Made by a program: the position numbers and the translations under genes. The notes beneath the pieces were generated by a model that saw only the letters and a list, made by a program, of their open reading frames with translations, made no database searches and had not been told where the DNA came from. A DNA stretch of 64,000 nt from Sipunculus nudus (Eukaryota > Annelida > Sipuncula > Golfingiida > Sipunculidae). Every line of letters begins with the position of its first letter. Positions within the stretch are counted from its first letter, which is position 1. The stretch covers positions 46,896,401 to 46,960,400 of the forward strand of contig CM049317.1 in assembly GCA_026874595.1 (NCBI GenBank), in the 5' to 3' direction. Below are positions 60,601 through 64,000 of the stretch, piece by piece.

Positions 60601-62720
60601 TGCACAGTGTCAATAACACTTGTTTACTTTCTAATTCTGGAATAATTTGGACTGGGTAGCATCTATTTAAATAATCTAAAGAAACATAACAAGCCTGTTT
60701 AATTAAAATGTAATTAAAACTCTAAACTTAACAAATATCACACTGCATTTTTTATGTAAGTTAAATATGAAATTTAAACAGACATACCAGGAAGGCAAAG
60801 AGCTGCTGTTTAAGGGTATAGTTGACTGCTCTGGTCCATGGGGTTGTCGACCCTTTTTGTGTGTGCCCTGTATAGGGCGGGTCAAACTTATTGCCTTGTG
60901 ATTGGGTAATTGGCAAAGGTCAATGATAGGCATGTGTCAATAAAGGCTGGATGTTACAACTTGGTGCCCTTGGCAGCCATATATGGCAAAGGCAGTCTTT
61001 GTAAGCTGAGGGTAAGTTGAATACATCAGTATGAGAGAAACATGACCACTTTGTACTGGGCGTAATCTGTTAATACAATGAGAGTTGAGGTTTTTACGTA
61101 GTTTCAACTTACATTAGGATGGGATATGTTCCTGTCATCGAAGCTATTCTGTGCCTCCCATTTCTCCCGTTCATCTGCCAGCTGACGATGTGTTGGGCCT
61201 CTGCCGTGCTTGTCAACCATGATGGCTGCACTTCCTCTCTGTTCAAGTCGCATACCTAGGAACACTTATAATGTTAGCAATGTTTGTTAAAAACATGTAA
61301 AAAATCCCAGACAATACTGCTAGCAGGCAGAAAATTGACACAATCCGGAGACACATGTAGAAAACAACAGTTTAATACTCGAACATGGCTGACAACAACA
61401 ATATCCGGGCAATACGGCTACAGTGATGATACAGGGACTGGTCTGTATTTAATACATGGGAATAACAGGGATCAGTGTTTTATGAAACTCTCAACATTGT
61501 TAACTACTGAATCCTGAATATCACTCGAAATGTTAAAGAAAGACCAGCTTGTGTCCAGGTGGTACCACTTTCAGACAAAGAAGAAATCTGACTGACATTC
61601 CATTCCTTGGTGTAAAGCTCCTGTGATGCTCTTTCATTGCTTATGCAGATATATTGGTTCAAACAGTTAAAATAAAAAAAAAATAACATCTCCTAGGTGA
61701 GTCTCTCAGCATCACCATATGTTGCTCAAGATACATGCAGCTCTCAATAATACCACAAACTGTGATGAGAGGTGTATCAGAATCCAAAGATCACCAGTGT
61801 GTTCATAATCACAGCCAACTGAAATATAGCTGTAACCACGGCCATGTTGTGGGGTTTGAATTAACAAAGAAAACAGTGTGCCTGGTTGACATTAATTGAT
61901 GCAGATCATCCTAGCAAAGAAAATAAGAGTTAATGCTATAATCACAAGGGAAAAGTTGGTCTGTGAAACAGATCTAGTATGTCCCCCGCCTGGTGTGGGA
62001 ATATTTAGAAAAAAAAGTTGTAAATACATGTATGAAATTTGAGATGGGTCAATGTCACACACCAAGATTACCTTTGTGACCTTGAAAACTGCACGAAGGT
62101 CATCCATATTCAAACTTGACCTAGCCCTTTATGAGGTATGTCAATGCTGCAAGTTTGATGACTGTGCCTAAAATTTTTTTTCGAGTTATTGCATTAATAT
62201 CATTTTAGCATTATTGCCACTGTGACCTTGAAAAATGTGTAAAGGTCATCCATGTTCAAACTTGACCTAGCCCTTTATAAGGTGCATCAATGCTGTAAGT
62301 TTGGTGACTATACCTCAAATTTGTTTAGAGTAATTGTGTTAACAAATGTGTGACAGACGGACTTACAAAAAGATGGACGCCCACACTGTATGTCCCCCAC
62401 CAATGGCGCCTTGGGCGACGGCAGGGGAAAAAACAACCTTATCTTATATCATAATCCTAGACTGAAATAATACCTTTGACAATTTTATAATTCTGACTTC
62501 ATCTATTTGATTGTAATGTTGAGTGAAAATATTACCTGTGGCACTCTGAGATGTGATGGACCCGTTATCTAGACTCTTGATTGTGCTTTGTAGACCAACC
62601 ACTTGACCAATGGCTCTGTCTCTCTCCAGTTTAGTTAACATTTTTTCTTTCATGGCTGTTTCATATTTTTGTTTCAACTGCCTTAGTGTTGGTTCATAAG
62701 ATGCATAATGATTCTTTAGC
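51497..62720 (-). CDS. SPAG16: SPAG16/PF20 axonemal WD40 protein, C-terminal 11 exons
   Basis: Eleven minus-strand exons join without a phase conflict: 62720-62536, 61255-61113, 59635-59502, 58925-58782, 57511-57411, 56800-56716, 56282-56168, 55166-55101, 54041-53915, 52589-52525 and 51607-51497, giving 424 residues and a stop. The first exon is charged and coiled-coil-like (LKQKYETAMKEKMLTKLERD). Exons 3-11 encode a seven-bladed WD40 propeller, with GHADSVNSIQFLPFSNTLIS, KLWDVRTVAPMASIDIGPHP and a terminal SGGSDLTVRIWS that match vertebrate SPAG16 closely as remembered. SPAG16 (PF20 in Chlamydomonas) is a central-apparatus protein needed for ciliary and flagellar motility. The 5' exons lie right of the window, so the protein is N-terminally incomplete here. 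Confidence 0.93.
52525..52589 (-). CDS. SPAG16: SPAG16 exon j: WD repeat 6 end
   Basis: 65 nt. Acceptor GCTCTCAG, donor GTATGT. It encodes QVLAVASNDGTIHMYEVANG then K. Confidence 0.9.
53915..54041 (-). CDS. SPAG16: SPAG16 exon i: end of repeat 5 and repeat 6
   Basis: 127 nt. Acceptor TCATCACAG, donor GTCAGT. It encodes GDTIASCDSYGMVKLWDVRT and ASIDIGPHPANRVAFDPS. Confidence 0.92.
54429..54456. repeat. Isolated terminal hairpin of the tandem-core family
   Basis: AGCTCAGATGAT and AGTCAGCTGAGCT arms match the hairpins at 36.7 and 40.0 kb. It sits in a SPAG16 intron after about 200 bp of related sequence. Confidence 0.55.
54558..54988. mobile_element. hAT-type MITE, copy A
   Basis: 431 bp in a SPAG16 intron. 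It starts CTGGGCTGAAAGG and ends TTTCCGCTGTA. The flanks CTAACAAA (54,550-54,557) and CTAACATG (54,989-54,996) match at 6 of 8 bases. The interior shares TTTGGACTCAAGTACTTGTG with copy B at 57.6 kb. Confidence 0.65.
55101..55166 (-). CDS. SPAG16: SPAG16 exon h: start of WD repeat 5
   Basis: 66 nt, phase 0 at both ends. Acceptor TTCATGTAG, donor GTAAGT. It encodes GLCAQTFYGHMHSVNHVIFN then LK. Confidence 0.9.
56168..56282 (-). CDS. SPAG16: SPAG16 exon g: WD repeat 4
   Basis: 115 nt. Acceptor GAGATGCAG, donor GTAAGT. It encodes YTLRGHADSVNSIQFLPFSN, then SADKTVSLWDART. Confidence 0.93.
56716..56800 (-). CDS. SPAG16: SPAG16 exon f: WD repeat 3
   Basis: 85 nt. Acceptor CTTAACAG. It encodes WGCSWHSCGDFLASCSMDN then TSKVWDLN. 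The donor is CAG-GCAAGT, a GC donor with otherwise ideal context, and this join keeps the frame (AG-G Arg, then YTLRGH). Confidence 0.9.
57411..57511 (-). CDS. SPAG16: SPAG16 exon e: WD repeat 2 to 3
   Basis: 101 nt. Acceptor ATTTGACAG, donor GTAAGA. It encodes AKLATASGDTTVKVWDFAKA and a DHTHA start of the next blade. Confidence 0.9.
57611..58010. mobile_element. hAT-type MITE, copy B, with perfect 8-bp target duplication
   Basis: 400 bp. Ends TAAGGCTGAAAGGAGTAC and GTACCTGTTTCAGCCCTA are imperfect inverted repeats of the TAGGGCTGAAAC type. GATACAGT stands directly on both sides (57,603-57,610 and 58,011-58,018). The 8-bp duplication is the hAT hallmark. The interior has GAGTACTCGAGTCCG motifs and no ORF. 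Confidence 0.85.
58782..58925 (-). CDS. SPAG16: SPAG16 exon d: WD repeat 1 and start of 2
   Basis: 144 nt. Acceptor TTTGTTAG, donor GTAATG. It encodes VALHPRKHVLASTSDDTTWK with MWAV, then GHTDWVADCDFHP. Confidence 0.9.
59502..59635 (-). CDS. SPAG16: SPAG16 exon c: approach to blade 1
   Basis: 134 nt. Acceptor ACCTATAG, donor GTAGGT. It opens DTEFPIDTGVNPHL, matching the DSEFPID segment of vertebrate SPAG16, and ends in FQAHSHAVS at the start of a WD repeat. Confidence 0.88.
59636..61112 (-). other. SPAG16 intron, no feature recognised
   Basis: Nothing beyond intronic AT-rich sequence. Confidence 0.5.
61113..61255 (-). CDS. SPAG16: SPAG16 exon b: linker
   Basis: 143 nt. Acceptor TGTTCCTAG, donor GTAAGT. 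It encodes MRLEQRGSAAIMVDKHGRGP and a DEREKWEAQNSFDD segment leading to the propeller. Confidence 0.82.
61975..62425. repeat. Dispersed repeat with two internal copies (GTGACCTTGAAAA family)
   Basis: Two units about 146 bp apart, starting at about 62,076 and 62,222, share GTGACCTTGAAAA, AAACTTGACCTAGCCCTTTA and CAATGCTG(C/T)AAGTTTG. GACAGACGGACTTAC and GTATGTCCCCCACC close the block, and GTATGTCCCCCGCC opens it. Confidence 0.7.
62536..62720 (-). CDS. SPAG16: SPAG16 exon a (first in window): coiled coil
   Basis: 185 nt with one split base at each end. Acceptor TTATTCAG, donor GTAATA. It encodes LKNHYASYEPTLRQLKQKYE and the ERDRAIGQVVGLQSTIKSLD helix, then SITSQSAT. Confidence 0.85.
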
Positions 62721-63249
62721 CTGAATAAAGAGAAAGAAAACAAACATGTACACATACAAAGCATGGGATGGTTTGTAATAAAAGAAAAAAACTTAGTTCA
62801 GATTAACCTACACGAAACCAGCTGTTGGCAATATGTCTTCTCAGCATGAGATTAAGGGTGTAGTCATATGGTATGGAGAAAGAAATACTGGCAAAATGAG
62901 GAAAGACAAGCTGCAAACAGTTTTTTTGCCTATATTTTACTTTCAAATGTTTTTAATTCAGTCCAAACTGAACTAAACTGCAATTGTAACACTGTGTTAT
63001 TTTGTGTTAGCATATTACCCTTCATTATCTTGCAGAAAGTATTATTCCAAATACAACAGATGGCACCAAAGATATACTATGGATAAATCTCACTGCTTCT
63101 CAGTTGAAATTAGAACACACAATCTCCCAGCTTTGATTTCTGTGATCTACCCTTAGACCACATAAGGAACTCTGCATTGCTTGTATTTGTGAGCAACAAA
63201 TTTATAAACAAGAGCACCGCAAACATGCATAATATGCCTGTTGTGTATC

Positions 63250-63715
63250 TGGTGACCTCTGACCTCATTAAATACGTGTGAATTTTGATGAGGAGGTAAT
63301 TCAGGTGAGAAACTCTATTGGTAAATATGTATAATGAGTTAATGTGTCATGAGTCCATAGGATTTTTGGTAAGTAACCAAGGTGCCTCAAAATTGTGGTA
63401 ACCTCAGACCTCATTAAATATGCATGGATTTTGCTGGAAATCAAACTTAGGCGAGATAGTTTATTGATTAACATTTCTGATGAGTTTGATCAAAATCCTT
63501 TTTATTCTTCATAAATTATCGTGGCTACACCACAAAGTAGCCTAGTGACCCCATGACCTTATTAAATATGTATTGATGTTGCCCATAATCAGACTTGAGC
63601 GAGATAATCTGTTGGTAAGTAGTTATGGTGAGTTTTGTTAAAATCCATCAAAGCCCCGGTAAGTTATCAGGGCGACACTAAAAATAAACAGACGGACGGC
63701 ATGACAGACGAATCG
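63250..63715. repeat. Three-copy tandem repeat ending in an ACGG run
   Basis: GACCTCATTAAATA or GACCTTATTAAATA recurs at about 63,260, 63,406 and 63,558. Each is followed by GATTTTG, AGACTTGAGCGAGATA-like and GTTGGTAAGTA modules. The block ends ACAGACGGACGGCATG. Confidence 0.7.
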
Positions 63716-63869
63716 TGTGATGCCATAATTTTCCTGTCATATGATGGGCAAATAAAAAAAATACCATTTAGAATAGAAAACACAGAATTTAATCTTATTT
63801 TTTTTTAAATTTTCCTAATATTTCTTCTCATCCAAGTATGTAATATCATTATTGCAATTTATATTTCCA

Positions 63870-64000
63870 GTGTTGGAGGTCTCGAGGCCGGTCTTGGCCT
63901 CGAGGCCGGTCTCGAGGCCGGGTTTTGCCGGCCTCGGCCTTGGCCTTGGCCTTGGCCTCGGAAGGCCATGACTCAGACTCGGACTCGGCCTCGAGCCCTC
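63870..64000. repeat. G+C-rich CTCGAGGCCGG repeat, cut by the window edge
   Basis: Repeated CTCGAGGCC, GGCCTTGGCC and ACTCGGACTCGG units with palindromic character. It contrasts sharply with the AT-rich surroundings. Confidence 0.7.

Overview
The window is eukaryotic nuclear DNA: AT-rich, with many small phase-coherent exons separated by GT...AG introns, and heavily loaded with non-autonomous transposons and tandem repeats. The overall style (Gmr1-like LTR element, dispersed tandem-core repeats ending in ACGG runs, EGF/ZP membrane protein) suggests a marine invertebrate, most likely a mollusc or other lophotrochozoan. That placement is inference; no taxonomic marker is present.

Two protein-coding genes can be reconstructed. 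On the + strand, about 185-31,200, is a 16-exon gene for a secreted-then-membrane-anchored ZP-domain protein: signal peptide, three Thr/Ser-rich micro-exons, three single-exon six-cysteine EGF-like modules, a complete ZP domain spread over seven exons, a furin-type RKKR site, one transmembrane helix and a short cytoplasmic tail (628 aa if the weakest exon is spliced as proposed). On the - strand, about 62,720 down to 49,700, are the last 11 coding exons (424 aa) of SPAG16/PF20, a WD40 protein of the ciliary/flagellar central apparatus. Its 5' part lies beyond the right edge. The two genes converge tail to tail across about 18 kb of repeats.

Introns of the ZP gene carry large insertions. Intron 7 holds a nearly intact, very young Ty3/Gypsy element (6639-13358; 1139-bp LTRs with one visible difference) with the unusual order gag-protease-integrase-RNase H. 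It has lost the reverse-transcriptase core, and its Gag has a SCAN-like segment, both pointing to the Gmr1-like clade. Intron 13 holds an old, broken, antisense Gypsy relic with the usual RT-RNase H-IN order. A local 1.1-kb duplication in intron 4 has left an extra, in-frame copy of a micro-exon with a damaged splice donor.

The intergenic interval (30-49.7 kb) contains a 26-bp minisatellite of about 69 units with a 390-bp higher-order duplication, several tandem-core repeat families (units of about 339, 155 and 310 bp) that share sequence modules and a recurrent palindrome GGTGGCGCCACC, and at least three inverted-repeat (MITE-like) elements. One of these sits in a TTAA site inside a repeat whose empty site can be inferred from the neighbouring copy. 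SPAG16 introns carry two hAT-type MITEs with recognisable 8-bp target duplications. No RNA genes, CRISPR arrays or prokaryotic features were seen.
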